Source: Paulownia fortunei (taxonomy: Eukaryota > Streptophyta > Magnoliopsida > Lamiales > Paulowniaceae). Taken from it: DNA of 64,000 bases. Position numbers and translations under genes: made by a program. Within the stretch, counting starts at the first letter, position 1. Each line of letters opens with the position of its first letter. Location of the stretch: contig CM033110.1 of NCBI GenBank assembly GCA_019321725.1, positions 1 through 64,000 on the forward strand. The letters run 5' to 3'. Below the pieces are notes generated by a model that saw nothing but the letters and a program-made list of their open reading frames with translations, ran no database searches and was not told the origin of the DNA. Below, in pieces: positions 50,322 through 61,176 of the stretch.

Positions 50322-50887
50322 AAATTATTAAATTAGGATAGGAAGCAGAGAAATAAGGATGGGGTAGAGAGGGCACCAAAGCTAAAATAAAGTTAGGACA
50401 AATGACCAGCAGCACTAGAGGATGACAAAAATAGGGTGGGTGAGTGAGTTGGGAAAGATGCTGGTAAGTGGTGGAGGAAGAGACGGAGTTGAAAATGGGC
50501 GAAATCAAAAAATGCCAAATTGAAAAATCTAACGAAGGCGAAAGTAAAAGGGAAGGGAAGGATGGGGAGGTGATAGAGGGGTTCGAAGGGAAGGGGGAAA
50601 GCTTTGAAGGTCATCGCCGGCACCAATGGCCGACGACGCGAGGGGTGTCTGGAGCTTAGGGCAAAGAGCTATTGGGGTTCGCGATGGCTATAGGGGGGGC
50701 GTGAGAGGAAGAGGGTCCATGACTAATCAAAATAGGGCTGAAGGGAGATAGCTGACAATACCGATACCACCACAAGAGCACCAGCGATGGTAATAATAAC
50801 TGGTGGGAAGAAGACACATGACTAGGAACTGGTCTACGGACAGAGAGAAAATTCTAGAGAGAGAATTTTTAGAGGGAAATTTTTTTT

Positions 50888-50925
50888 AGTTTTGGTTTGG
50901 TTTAGGGTTCAGGGTTCAGGGTTTT
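50888..50925 (+). repeat. Degenerate telomere-type repeat, tract 3 (short)
   Basis: About 35 bp reading TTTTGGTTTGGTTTAGGGTTCAGGGTTCAGGG on +, between the 5' end of LINE B and the oligo(A) end of LINE C. The polarity is the same as tracts 1 and 2, but the tract is much shorter. Confidence 0.85.
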
Positions 50926-51152
50926 TTTTTAGAGAAAACACCCAGCGGGTGGGGGGGTTAAGGCAAAGACCCCCAACCTGTATATATAACAGATAAATCA
51001 AGAAGTACCCCAAGTTTTACAAAAGAGGACCAAAATAAAACCAGGAGTACTACTCCTTTACAGCACTGACAGGATCTATACAAATTGACCGTGAATGAAT
51101 GGTTATGAATATGACCAACTGTACAAAATAAAATAAGCAAAAAGAGGCGAAA

Positions 51153-54100
51153 TCATGTATGTCTGAATGAAGGAAGTCCAAGTTGATCGATTCTAAGAAG
51201 CCCAATGATTGTTGCCAATAGCTGTTGTGACATAAATATTTTGGAAGACAATGTAGAACATACTTCATTGGCCAAGAAATCAGCAATCTTGTTACCTTCT
51301 CTATGTATGTGTGTAATCTTGATTTCCATGTGTCTCATAAGATATTTACTTTTGGCCAACATCTCTTGGAGTCTCTAGTGCCCATGTATTTCAGAAGTAA
51401 TGATACGAATAAGTACCGGTGTGTCAAGTTCCACCCAAAGTTTAGAAATTTCATGTTCGTGTGCAATTTGAAGCCCTCTGGTTAGTGCAAAAGCCTCGGC
51501 GAACAAGCTATTTTCTATTCCTATGTAGTCATAGTATGCCACCAAAGCATTTCCAAAATGGTCTCTAATGATGCCCCCAGCCCCTGTCTGTCCCGTGTTA
51601 CCTTTGGCAGCTCCATCGGTGTTAAGTTTATTCCATCCCGGTTGTGGTTTTTGCCAAGTGATCTTTAATGTTTTTTTAGGTTTTTTAGAAGCGAAGTAGT
51701 ACTTCATTCTTCTAGCTGCTGCTCTGTCTCCAATCTAGTATTTGCTGTCAAGTTTCTTGCATTTGTAAAGACAAAAGAGGTGATGATAAATTTTCCAAAT
51801 AACTCTATGTGACTGAAAACCTATTTTTCTATATTTAGCATTATTTCTCTCTGTCCACATGAACCAAAGGATGAGACGAGGAAGAAGAGACCGAATATGA
51901 GAAGAGTTTGAGTGGGGATTAGATGAGCTCCAGAATTGAAGAAGAAGGATCAGATTTTCTGTTTGAGGGATTTGAATGCTAAAGATGTTGGCAAAATGAC
52001 CCCAAACCTCAATAGCTTGTTTACCCATAATGAAGAGGTATTGCACTGTCTCCACATATTTATTGCAGCAGAAACATTGAGATGCCAAAGTAAATCCTTT
52101 CGTCTGAAGTTTTGCATCAACCGGGATCCAATTGTGAACTAACCTCCAAAGAAAAATTGAAATGGTAGGTGTAAGTTGTTTGCACCAAAAACTTTCAAGA
52201 ATTATTCTTTTAGCCTTGTTGTTCCTAATGAAGCTCCAAGTTGAAGATATGGAGAAATCCCCATTTGACGAGAGCTTCCATCTCATAACGTCCTTTGAAT
52301 TTTCAAGGATAGGAATTTTGCAAATCGTCTCAGCCATATGTTGTGGCAAATACTGTCTCAATTTGTCTTCATTCCATTGTTTGTTGATCTAGAAAAAATT
52401 CACCGGAACGTGACTAGCAACATCTCTTTGTAGGGCAGTCACCAGGGGTTCTTTCCCAGTCCACTGATCGTACCAAAATGAAATCTATCCAGCCCCGAGG
52501 GCCCAAAAGATATTGTCTTGCACCTCATATCTAATTTTACATATTCTTTTCCAGGTAGGGCTGTCATGTACAGAAACTTTTACAGCTCCAGGGAAAAGAC
52601 ATCCACAATATTTTTGCGACATAAAAGAAGCCCATAAAGAATTCAAAGATCTAAATCTCCACCATAATTTGAAGGTGAAAGTCTTCACCATATCTGATAA
52701 GCATCTGATCCCCAGCCCCCCTTCCTCAATGGGATTATAAATGTTCTCCACGAAGTCCAATGCATCCTCCTATACTCCCCGTAAGTGCCCCAAAAAAACC
52801 TGGCCATAATCTGATCAATTGTGTGAAGGACTGATTTTGGTGGTTGAAGAACTTGGATGAGAAATATGGACATAGATGATAGGGTACTTTTGATAAGGGC
52901 TAGCCTACCGCCATGTGAAAGGGTAGATTTTTCCCATCCATTCAACTTACTCCTCATCTTGTCGATTAAATCCTGAAAGAAGATGCTTTTTCTGTTTTCT
53001 TTAAAGAGAGGGGCTCCAAGGTATGTGACCGATAGGTATTTCAAAGTAAATCTAGTGATAAACCAGAGTCTTTGAATCATTAGGTTGGAACATTTGTTGC
53101 TCACAATGAAAGAGCTCTTTGCACCGTTGATATTCTGTCCCGAAACCTTACTGTAATATCTCAAAAATTTCATGAGTCTTTTGAGGCCCTTTTCTAAACA
53201 ATTCGTAAAGATAATAACATCAGCCGCGTAAGATAGATGCGAAATTCTGAGTCCTCCATTATTGTGGTAATACATTTCAGCATGTCTCATAAACAGGGAA
53301 TCAAGACTCCTCGAGAGAAATTCAGCTGTAAGAATGAAGAGGGATGGGGAGAGAGGGTCTCCTTGCCTAATTCCTCTACTTGATTTGAAGAATCCAGTAG
53401 CCTTGCCATTGATTAGAATCGAGAACCAACAATTATCAATGCAATTCTGAATTAAGGAAATCTATTTGACTGGGAATCCCATTTTTGTTAGTACTTTGTA
53501 AAGAAATCCCCATTGCACTCTGTCGTATGCTTTAGCCATGTCGAGTTTGATAGCAACATTATTATGTTTCCACTTGGCATTGATATGATGAATCATTTCT
53601 TGGGCCAGCAGAATGTTGTCACTTATTATTCAGCCTTTGACAAAACCACTCTGAGAAGGAGAAATGATCTCTGGCAGAATATTAACAAGCCTGTTGCTGA
53701 GAATTTTGGATATGATTTTATTGGTGACGTTACAAAGACTGATAGGCCTGAAATCATTCCAAGTAGTAGGATTGTTGGATTTTGGGATTAAGATCAAAGT
53801 GGTGGCTGTGAAGCTTCGTGGCATGGGGTTTCCTTCAAAGAAGTCAAGAACAACACCCTGTAAGTCATGCTGAATGAATTCCCAACAATGTTGATAGAAC
53901 AATGCAGAAAAACCATTCGGTCGAGCGACACTTTCCGGATCCAAATTGAAAACAGCTTGTTTGATTTCCTCTAATGTCGGTGGATTGTGAAGCTTCTCTT
54001 TGTTAAGATCCGAATCTAGAGATTTAAGTGCATCTAAGTCATCCTCCAATAAGTGAGTTATGTCATTTGATAATAGATCCTGAAAAAACTTAGCTGCAGA

Positions 54101-55259
54101 TTCCCTGATACCCAGTTGGTCAGTAATTAGAATACCTGCATCGATGATTGAGTGTATTATGGTTTTACATCTTTTTTTTCTTGACAAGAGAATGGAAAAA
54201 TGCTGTATTCCTTTCTCCATCATTTATCCACCTACAGGCTGCTTTCTGTTTCCAGAAATCCTTCTCAATTATGAGAGCGTGTGTTAGAACCGCAGAACAT
54301 CTTTTGAGCTCAATCAGGTTTTCGTCGATTGGATTAGCATCAAACATCTGTTCCTTGAGACTGACCTCTTTTCCAGCTTTCTTAATATTTTCAAAAATAT
54401 CTCCAAAGACGTTTTTATTCCACCATCTTAGAAGTTGCTTGGTTCTGTAAAGTTTCTGTTGCAAGTTGATCATTCCAGCCATACCAGTTGAGTTCTGCCA
54501 GGAATTTCTGACTACTTCCAGAAATGATTGGTGTCTGGTCCACATATTCATGAATCTAAATGGCGAAGGAGTTTTATCAAGCTGAAAACTCAATGTAGCA
54601 AGGAGTGGTGCATGATCAGACCATATTCTTGGTAAGTGTGAAACTTTTGTGTTATGAAACGGATCCAACCAGTGTTCAGAGTATAACATTCTATCCAGTC
54701 TTTTCCAAACCCTATGGTTTGTCCAGGTATAGCAGTTCCCCACATATCCTGCATCAATGAGCCCGCAATCTGAAATCATGTCCGCAAAATCATTAAGAGA
54801 TGTCAGTCTTCTTTGATTGTTTCATGTTCTTTCATGGAGGTGAAGAATTGTGTTAAAATCCCCTCCTAACATCCATGGTTGAGATTCAGATATGTCTGCG
54901 ATTTGTCTGAGTTCCTCCCAAAGTTCCTTCCGACCAGCTATGGCATACTTGGCATATATACAAGTGAAGTGAAAGGGTTGTGGAATTAGTTAGGATTTAA
55001 TGCTCAGGTGCAACAATTGTTCATGGTCCTTTATCACATCCATTTCAAAGTCTTGGTCAACAAAACACCACACCTTGTTTGAACAGTTGGCAATAACTCT
55101 AGAAAATCCCAATCTCCAGCAGAAGAAGGTGCTGTCAAGATGAACTTTTGGTTCCATGATTGCCATTATTTTGACCCGGTGAAGTTGGCAAAAATTGTAC
55201 AAATGTTTTTGAGTTGGTTCATTCCCAATCCCTCTAATATTCCAGGTTAACAAATTCAT
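51153..55259 (-). pseudogene. LINE C ORF2, broken; active site YADD changed to YAAD
   Basis: The start is MNLLTWNIRGIGNEPTQKHL (55,259). The endonuclease has GGDFNTILHLHERT and IWSDHAPLL. Reverse transcriptase blocks are FRPISLCNVTNKIISKILSN, PSQSGFVKG and, after a gap in frame, YYHNNGGLRISHLSY. The active site at 53,230-53,219 reads YAAD, so the first Asp is Ala. Next are TYLGAPLFKENRKS and HGGRLALIKSTLSSMSIFL, zf-RVT (PTISIFLWRLVHNWIPVDAK, 52,361-51,735) and RNase H (NKLNTDGAAKGNTGQTGAGG, AEAFALTRGL, VELDTPVLI, 51,650-51,153). Breaks lie near 54,990, 54,165, 53,630-53,290, 52,760 and 51,735. Confidence 0.89.
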
Positions 55260-55261
55260 AT

Positions 55262-57492
55262 TCAGTGAGAAATGGATGTATATGATGTGTACTTGGTGGT
55301 CCTCCTATTTTTCTTCTTATTTTTGGTGGTTTTGATTAATGGAAGATTAGAAGCATCTTGGGAGTTAGAAATGCTTCTTAGATGTTTTGCCCTGGCTTTA
55401 CGCTCTTCTATCTCAGTAGAGTCTGCAGAAACTTCAGCTAGAGAGGTGTCTTCACTGAGAGCAGGAGTGTAAGTGTTATCTGTGATTTTGTTGCTAGAGG
55501 ATGACATGGTGTATTCTGAATTTTCTGAAGGAACAGCATTCAATGAGCAATTGATCTGGATTGGAGAAGGGATATTGCTGTTTGTGTTTGTCTGGTTTAG
55601 GGGGTGGGTGTTTTGGCTCTGGATGGGGTTGGTTTTGTTTTTTCCTATTTGTTTTTGGTTTTGGATTGAAGAATTTTTATCTTTCCTGTTGGGGGTATTT
55701 AAATGATCAGCTGACTGCTCTTTGTATTGCTTTTGCCTCTCTTCATTTTCTTTCTCAACTTCGAATCGGTTCTGTTTGTTGTTCTGTAAACTCATGATTG
55801 TTTTATTCAACAACTTCTGTTGAGTGGAACTTTTCTTTTTTCTTTTTGAACTTGCAATTTCCCACTTCTCTAAGTCTGATGCTGTAGTCCTGTTTCCTGC
55901 CCCAATTTCTTCCAAATCCTTCTTTTGCTGTTCTTTTTGCCATTGACTATCATTAGAATATTCTTGATCATTGCTCCATATTTCCTTGTTACAACATTGT
56001 CCAATAACAGTGCTAGGATCAGCAGCAGAAGACATTTTCTTTGTTCTTTTTTTCACATTAATTTTTCTTTTCATTAGTATCACTCTTTTAACTTTGCCAA
56101 ATCCCCCTGCCCTGTTTATACTCTGTTTTCCAGCTTCTTGGATTCTGCCAGTATTTGATTCACTCTGCTTTTTCTCTATATGATGGATATGTCTTAGTCG
56201 ACTGTTTTTCTTGATATACACTACACCAGCTGTATCAACCTGCAAAACATCATCTCTGCCAATTTTCTCAACCTCATTCATTGTTTCAGTCGAATTAGCA
56301 ATTTCATTCAATTCCAGACCATTATTCTTTGACAAAATGTTAAAAATAGAAAAACCAACATCAACACCAAATTCCATCCCATTAATACACTCCCCACTAT
56401 CATTATTCCTTTTCCCAACCTCCATCTCCAAATTTTCCAGAACAACAACACTATGACTATTTATATTGGATTCCTTTTCTTTACTGACCAAGTTTTATTC
56501 AACCGGATTATGGTTGGTCCCAGCCTCATCAGATCCATTTTTTCCAAAGTTAGAAAAACCATTTTGCTGCACAATTTCTTTACCTTTATTATTTTTCAGC
56601 TCATTATGGAATCCTGGTTCTTCCATTTGTTTTCTCCATTTCTTGGTTGTTGAATTGGTTGTTTACAGGGCCTTGGCATATTGCCATTTTCATAGCAAGT
56701 AGCTGTATCATGTCCCAGATGCTTACAATCTGTGTAGTACCTTGGCAAGTTCTCGTAGATGATTTTTTGTAAAATCATGGTTGATCCAATTCCCAAATAC
56801 AAGCTATCCTTCCATTCTTCCTTGAGATCAATTTCAACACAGATTCTAGCAACACTGAGTCTGGATTTGCTTGCTGTTGACTTATCAACCCTTAAAGGCT
56901 TTTCGATGAAGTTGGCCACTGCCTTCAATGCAGTTTTTTCAAACAAATGGACAGGCAATTTCGGCAGTCTGATCCACATCAGAACAATCAAAGATTCTAA
57001 TTTCAGATCAAAGTCTGGGGACCATTTGAACAATCTCATGGGGAATCCGGCAAAAAACCAAATTCTTCTGAGCCACAACTGTGCATAATCTGAATCATTG
57101 GAGAGGATGATTAGGATGTGTTTGGGATTTAATGCTCTAACCGAATAGTTGCCTGTGAGCTTCAAGGAGGCAAAATGCTAATGTAGTTGTTTCATTGGAG
57201 GTGTGCCATGTGAGAATTTTCCGACCAGTGCAAACCTGAGGGAATCTGCAAGCTTTGTGGTTTCTGAGTTAGAGATAATTAGGGCATCGATTCCCCTAAA
57301 TGTTGATCGAATTCCAATTGGATTATTGAGAGAATCAAGTAACAAAGATTTGTTAAGGGTTTGGGGGGGAGCTGGAGGAAATAGGGGTAGACGCCACTCT
57401 TGCAATTGTAGTGAAGGTTTGTGGAGGCTGAAGGGACGGCGAAGGAGGATGAGGAGGGGAGGAAGGGTGGGGTGTAGCAGCCATTGGATCAA
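55262..57492 (-). pseudogene. LINE C ORF1, nearly open but interrupted
   Basis: The piece 57,492-57,178 ends SLRFALVGKFSHGTPPMKQL. One stop later the frame resumes (57,165-56,596) with VRALNPKHILIILSNDSDYA, FPMRLFKWSPDFDLKLESLI and ARICVEIDLKEEW. The zinc knuckle reads YTDCKHLGHDTATC, so the first Cys is Tyr. A 409-codon open stretch (56,491-55,262) is a charged, Ser/Asn-rich tail ending TSYTSISH. The ORF stop is only two bases before the ORF2 start. This is the best-preserved ORF1 of the three. Confidence 0.84.
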
Positions 57493-58128
57493 TGATCAGA
57501 AGGTCTTAAGACGGTCGACCAAGAGGCGACAGAATCGCCTGACGGGAAAATTAGGGTTCAGGGAAACAGGCGAACTAGGGCACAATAGAGTAGAGGGTGA
57601 AAGGGGGTACTAACTTGGAAGGTTCAATTGATTTAGGAGAAATGATCTCCAGGGAGGGGGGAAGGTCTTCCCGGAAGAGAAGACGGAAAGGAGGCCAGAA
57701 GCGGCTAGAATTAAGAAGGAAAGATTAGAAAGGTGAAAAGAGACGATAAACGGGAGAAGCGAGAAAAGAGAGATTGACTGAGCTGGGTGATTTAGGAGAA
57801 TCAACGGAGGGGAAAGAGGTAAGAAGAGAAATGGAAGGAAGAAGAGAATAAAAATCAGTGATAAATTGCTGACGACGTAGCTCAAAAACCAACTGAGCTG
57901 AGAAGAATGAAAAAACAAAGACGATAAAGTGGGGGCAGGGTAGGGAAAGAAGGACGACGGGGTGAAAGGAATGATGCTGGGCAGCCGGCACTGCCAGTGC
58001 CGATAGTAACTGGCTGGCGACGCCAAACAAACTGGCAAGTGGGTGGGAAAAGAAGGGCACGCGGGAGTATGAGCAGAGAGAAATTTTTAGAGTGAGAAAG
58101 TAGAGAGAGAATTTTTTTTCATTTTTTG

Positions 58129-58228
58129 NNNNNNNNNNNNNNNNNNNNNNNNNNNNNNNNNNNNNNNNNNNNNNNNNNNNNNNNNNNNNNNNNNNNNNNN
58201 NNNNNNNNNNNNNNNNNNNNNNNNNNNN
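58129..58228. other. Assembly gap, exactly 100 N
   Basis: A run of exactly 100 N is the usual placeholder for a gap of unknown length between contigs. It separates the LINE C 5' end from a copia fragment, and the two SPK1 parts lie on opposite strands on its two sides. The order and orientation of the flanking contigs are therefore not guaranteed. Confidence 0.97.
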
Positions 58229-60912
58229 AAACTTTGCTAGAGGGTACTGGAGGTGTTTAGTGCATTCTCTTGTGCCTTTTCTAATGGCAATAGGAAGGTC
58301 AAAGTCGATTTCATTTACCTCATTCTCATGATCAAGAGTTGAGTTTTGAAGTTGCACAGGAGAATAGGAGGATCGAATTCTAGGTCTCTTCGTCTTGAAT
58401 AAACCTGCATAAATCTCATCGGCTCAGGAGTTCCTTTATTAATTGTCAGGGGTGGCAAAGGACTTGACACGGGAGACAGTGGAGTTTGGCATGAGAGAGA
58501 CGGTTCAGCATTAGGTATAGAAGACTCATTGGGCTTAGGGGCACAAGACAAGGAAGATGATGACTGGACTCCATGAACGGTGAGAACAAAAGAAGACAAG
58601 TCGAGCAAAAATAAATCTCTATCCTTATCTTCAAGTAAGCGCTCCCCCTGATGGTAAGGTTGAGAAAGTATGGTTTTCATTCCTCAAAGGTGACATCTAT
58701 GGAGACAAAAAAATTCTTAGTTGGTGCATGATAATAATTCAAACCATTTTGGGTTGATAAGTAGCCGATAGCCCTTGAATCTAACTTCCCTCTATTGTGG
58801 CTATAGATCATCTAAAAATTCTAGGATAATATAATTGAAAAAAGTATCTCCACTTGTGATTTAGGTCACAAAATTCTGTAGGGGAAACGGTTGATTATGT
58901 ATGTGGCTATAAGCACGACTTTCCCCCAATAGTTTTTGGCCCATTTTGGTGAAAAAGAAAGGCTCGGGTTGTGGCAAAGTAAATGGCCATTTTTTCTCTA
59001 CCACTCCATTTTGTGTTGGAGTGTTGATACAAGAGGACTCATGGATAATACCTTCTTTTTAAGCATATGGGGACAAAGTTGGATTGAAATAATCCTGTTC
59101 ATTATCTGATCTAAATCTTTTTATTTTGATACCAACCTGATTTTGAATTATGTTATGAAATTTTGGAAGAACACTGCTCATATCGGATTTGGATTTAAGA
59201 AGAAAGATTCAAGAGACTCGAGTATAATCATCGATAAATGAGAACCACACACATGTGGGATAGTAGAAGGTCCCCATATGTCACCATGGATAAAGTAAAA
59301 AGCCATAGAACTTTTCTTATTCCTGATTGGAAAGGAAACACACTTGTATTTTGCAAATTCACACACATCACAATGAAAACTTTAATGACGACTTCCATTA
59401 ATGCTCTTTTGTTTTCATTTCTTGAGGGTTTCTTTCTATTTTTTATTATTTAAAAATCCAAAAAATGCATTTTTTTTACTCAAATACAACTTAATATCAT
59501 TTTCAAAATTCATTTTAAATCATACTAATATTTCACATCTTTTCATGCACCTTGACATCTTTATTTTTAAACTTACTAACATTTGACATTTTTTTTATGC
59601 AGAAAACGTCATAAAACAAATTCATTTTCATTTATAGACCTATATAGTCAATATAGGAAAATAACTAATCCAAATATATTTTCATTTTTACACTAAAATT
59701 TAGTGAAAATATTTTCAACCTGAAAACATGAAAATGAGCTTGAAAAAGATACCAAGCTGGCTCATAGTTTTTAAAATCCAAAAAATGGATACCCTAGTCT
59801 AAAATGATGTAGCCAGATCTCTTTATTGGATAATGATAGAAATGTTAGAGATACCTTGTTCTTGACCTGTTTGATCTGCATGAATCTTCGAGATAATATA
59901 GCCCGTTCTCCTGCGTAGCAAGTCCAATCTTCTTCCCTTAATCCTAGTCCTAAAATACAGAGTGAGAGTGATAAAAAAAAACACTACAGTTCATATCTTT
60001 TGTGAGTTTTTGAACGGACAGTAAATATGTAGACAATCTGGGTACGTGGACATTTTTTAGTGTGAGGTTTGGGTTGGTATGAACAGTGTCTGGACCTGCT
60101 ATGGTAGTGAGGGATCTATTAGCTAGGGCTATTTTCCAAATGGTTGGATAAGGAGTTTAGGTGCTAAATTCAATGAGAAGTGAGTCATGTGATATGTGGA
60201 CCCTGAGTCAATGACTCAGGAAACTCACACATAAATTCTTAATATGTTCATCTGAGACATTTAATCCTTGAGAAATGGAAAACTTACCTGAGTGCAAGAG
60301 AGCAGGTGCCACTAGGCTTCTCTAGTGCTCCCAAAAGTCCTCTTAACTTCTCAATTTCCTTGTTGGTGAACTCGCTCCAATATTGAGGCCTCTCTTGGTT
60401 TGTTTGGTTTGTGGTGAGGTTGGCTTGGCCTTAATTCCTCTGTAGTGCTCCACGATTGCCCCACTCCTTGGTCGACAGTTTTCCATTCAGTTTCCAGCAC
60501 TTCTCCCTTGTATGCCTCGTCTTCTTGCAATAGGTGGCCCAGAGATCATCTTTAGGGTCCTTACCATCTCGGCCCTAATAATCTGCGTTCTCATTCAAAC
60601 TGTATGCCACCTGGATGTTTTGTAAGTCAACGGTCGTTGGATGCAAGACAATCTCCTTGGATTATGCAGTAGCATTTGATGTTGAGGTCTCAGATGTATT
60701 TGATTGGATTTATGAATTCAGAAATCCCAAAGAAAATAATTATTCGCAATGAAGGCCAGAAACAAATTACTGAAAATAGATGTCAGAAAGAAGAAGCAAT
60801 TTTTTGAAAAATAAAGCGGTAATAAACCGCTCTCTTTTACTCTGTTTTTCAAGTAGAAAACTTCAGCAACGAAGGCTGGATAATAACTCAAAAGGCTGGC
60901 TCTCTGATACCA
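58229..60912 (-). mobile_element. Ty1-copia remnant, 5' half (gag knuckle to integrase tail)
   Basis: On - from the right there is a primer-binding site TGGTATCAGAGAGCC (60,912-60,898), then a gag zinc-knuckle block YCKKTRHTREKCWKLNGK (~60,540-60,480) with its first Cys lost, and RPQYWSEFTNKEIEKLRGLL. Protease-region blocks follow (~60,290-59,990: PTIWKIALANRSLTTIAG, LTLKNVHVPRLSTYLLSVQK). Integrase blocks are CEFAKYKCVSFPIRNKKSSM (59,366 on), HGDIWGPSTIPHV, IKIKRFRSDNEQDYF and GIIHESSCINTPTQNGVVEK. The linker AIRKGTRECTKH lies at ~58,290. Most of gag is deleted, stops are frequent, and ~400 bp of unrelated AT-rich DNA (59,430-59,830) interrupts it. It is cut off by the gap. Confidence 0.87.
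60898..60912 (-). other. Copia primer-binding site
   Basis: TGGTATCAGAGAGCC on -, immediately inside the LTR. It is complementary to the 3' end of initiator methionine tRNA, as in most plant copia elements. Confidence 0.85.
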
Positions 60913-61176
60913 TGTGTTTTTGGTGGAAAGACACAGAGAATTGTATATATCAATTGGAAGCCAATGTCTGGCTTATATAAAGTTTACAAGGAGTTAAAAT
61001 AGGAAAAGAAAAAGAAATCGAAACAGTTTCCTATCACTGTACGACTGAGATTCCTAATTATAATCCCATGATTCTAGGAAATTCCTAATTATACCCATGA
61101 TATTAGGAAAATCAACAATATACAAGTTTCCTAATATTAGAATACAAGAATTTAATAAATCTTCTAGTTTCCAACA
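60913..61176 (-). repeat. 5' LTR of the copia remnant (264 bp)
   Basis: On - it starts TGTTGGAAACTAGAAG and ends CCAAAAACACA, followed at once by the primer-binding site, so both ends are well fixed (TG...CA). It holds a TATA-like TTTATATAAGCC near 60,985-60,973. The sequence is unlike the LTR at 2.3-2.5 kb, so the two copia elements belong to different families. Confidence 0.85.

Larger units (their letters stand above)
43867..50887 (-). mobile_element. LINE B: L1-type non-LTR retrotransposon with RNase H
   Basis: About 7.0 kb with the same plan as LINE A: CT-rich 5' UTR (50,887-50,322), ORF1 (50,321-48,155), ORF2 (48,164-44,096), a 3' UTR and oligo(A) (T-run 43,863-43,872 on +). In the reverse transcriptase, LINE A and LINE B proteins agree at only about two thirds of positions over the 70 residues I aligned. 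They are therefore not copies of one recent duplication. Confidence 0.92.
50926..58128 (-). mobile_element. LINE C: L1-type non-LTR retrotransposon with RNase H, 5' end at assembly gap
   Basis: About 7.2 kb with the same plan: 5' UTR (58,128-57,493) ending in the shared AAAAAATTCTCTCTCTACTT-type start, ORF1 (57,492-55,262), ORF2 (55,259-51,153), a 3' UTR and oligo(A) (T-run 50,922-50,930 on +). The 5' boundary coincides with the 100-N gap, so whether a further telomere-type tract follows is unknown. Confidence 0.91.

Noticed and set aside
36501..58128. LINE array as a simple tandem duplication of one ~7 kb unit
   Set aside because: The three copies differ strongly in protein sequence, UTR sequence, spacer length (about 225 bp against 35 bp) and the positions of stops, which a recent duplication would not give.
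1..61176. The left (+) and right (-) copia remnants as two halves of one element split by an inversion
   Set aside because: The 3' LTR sequence at 2.3-2.5 kb does not resemble the 264-bp LTR at 60.9-61.2 kb, so they are different families.
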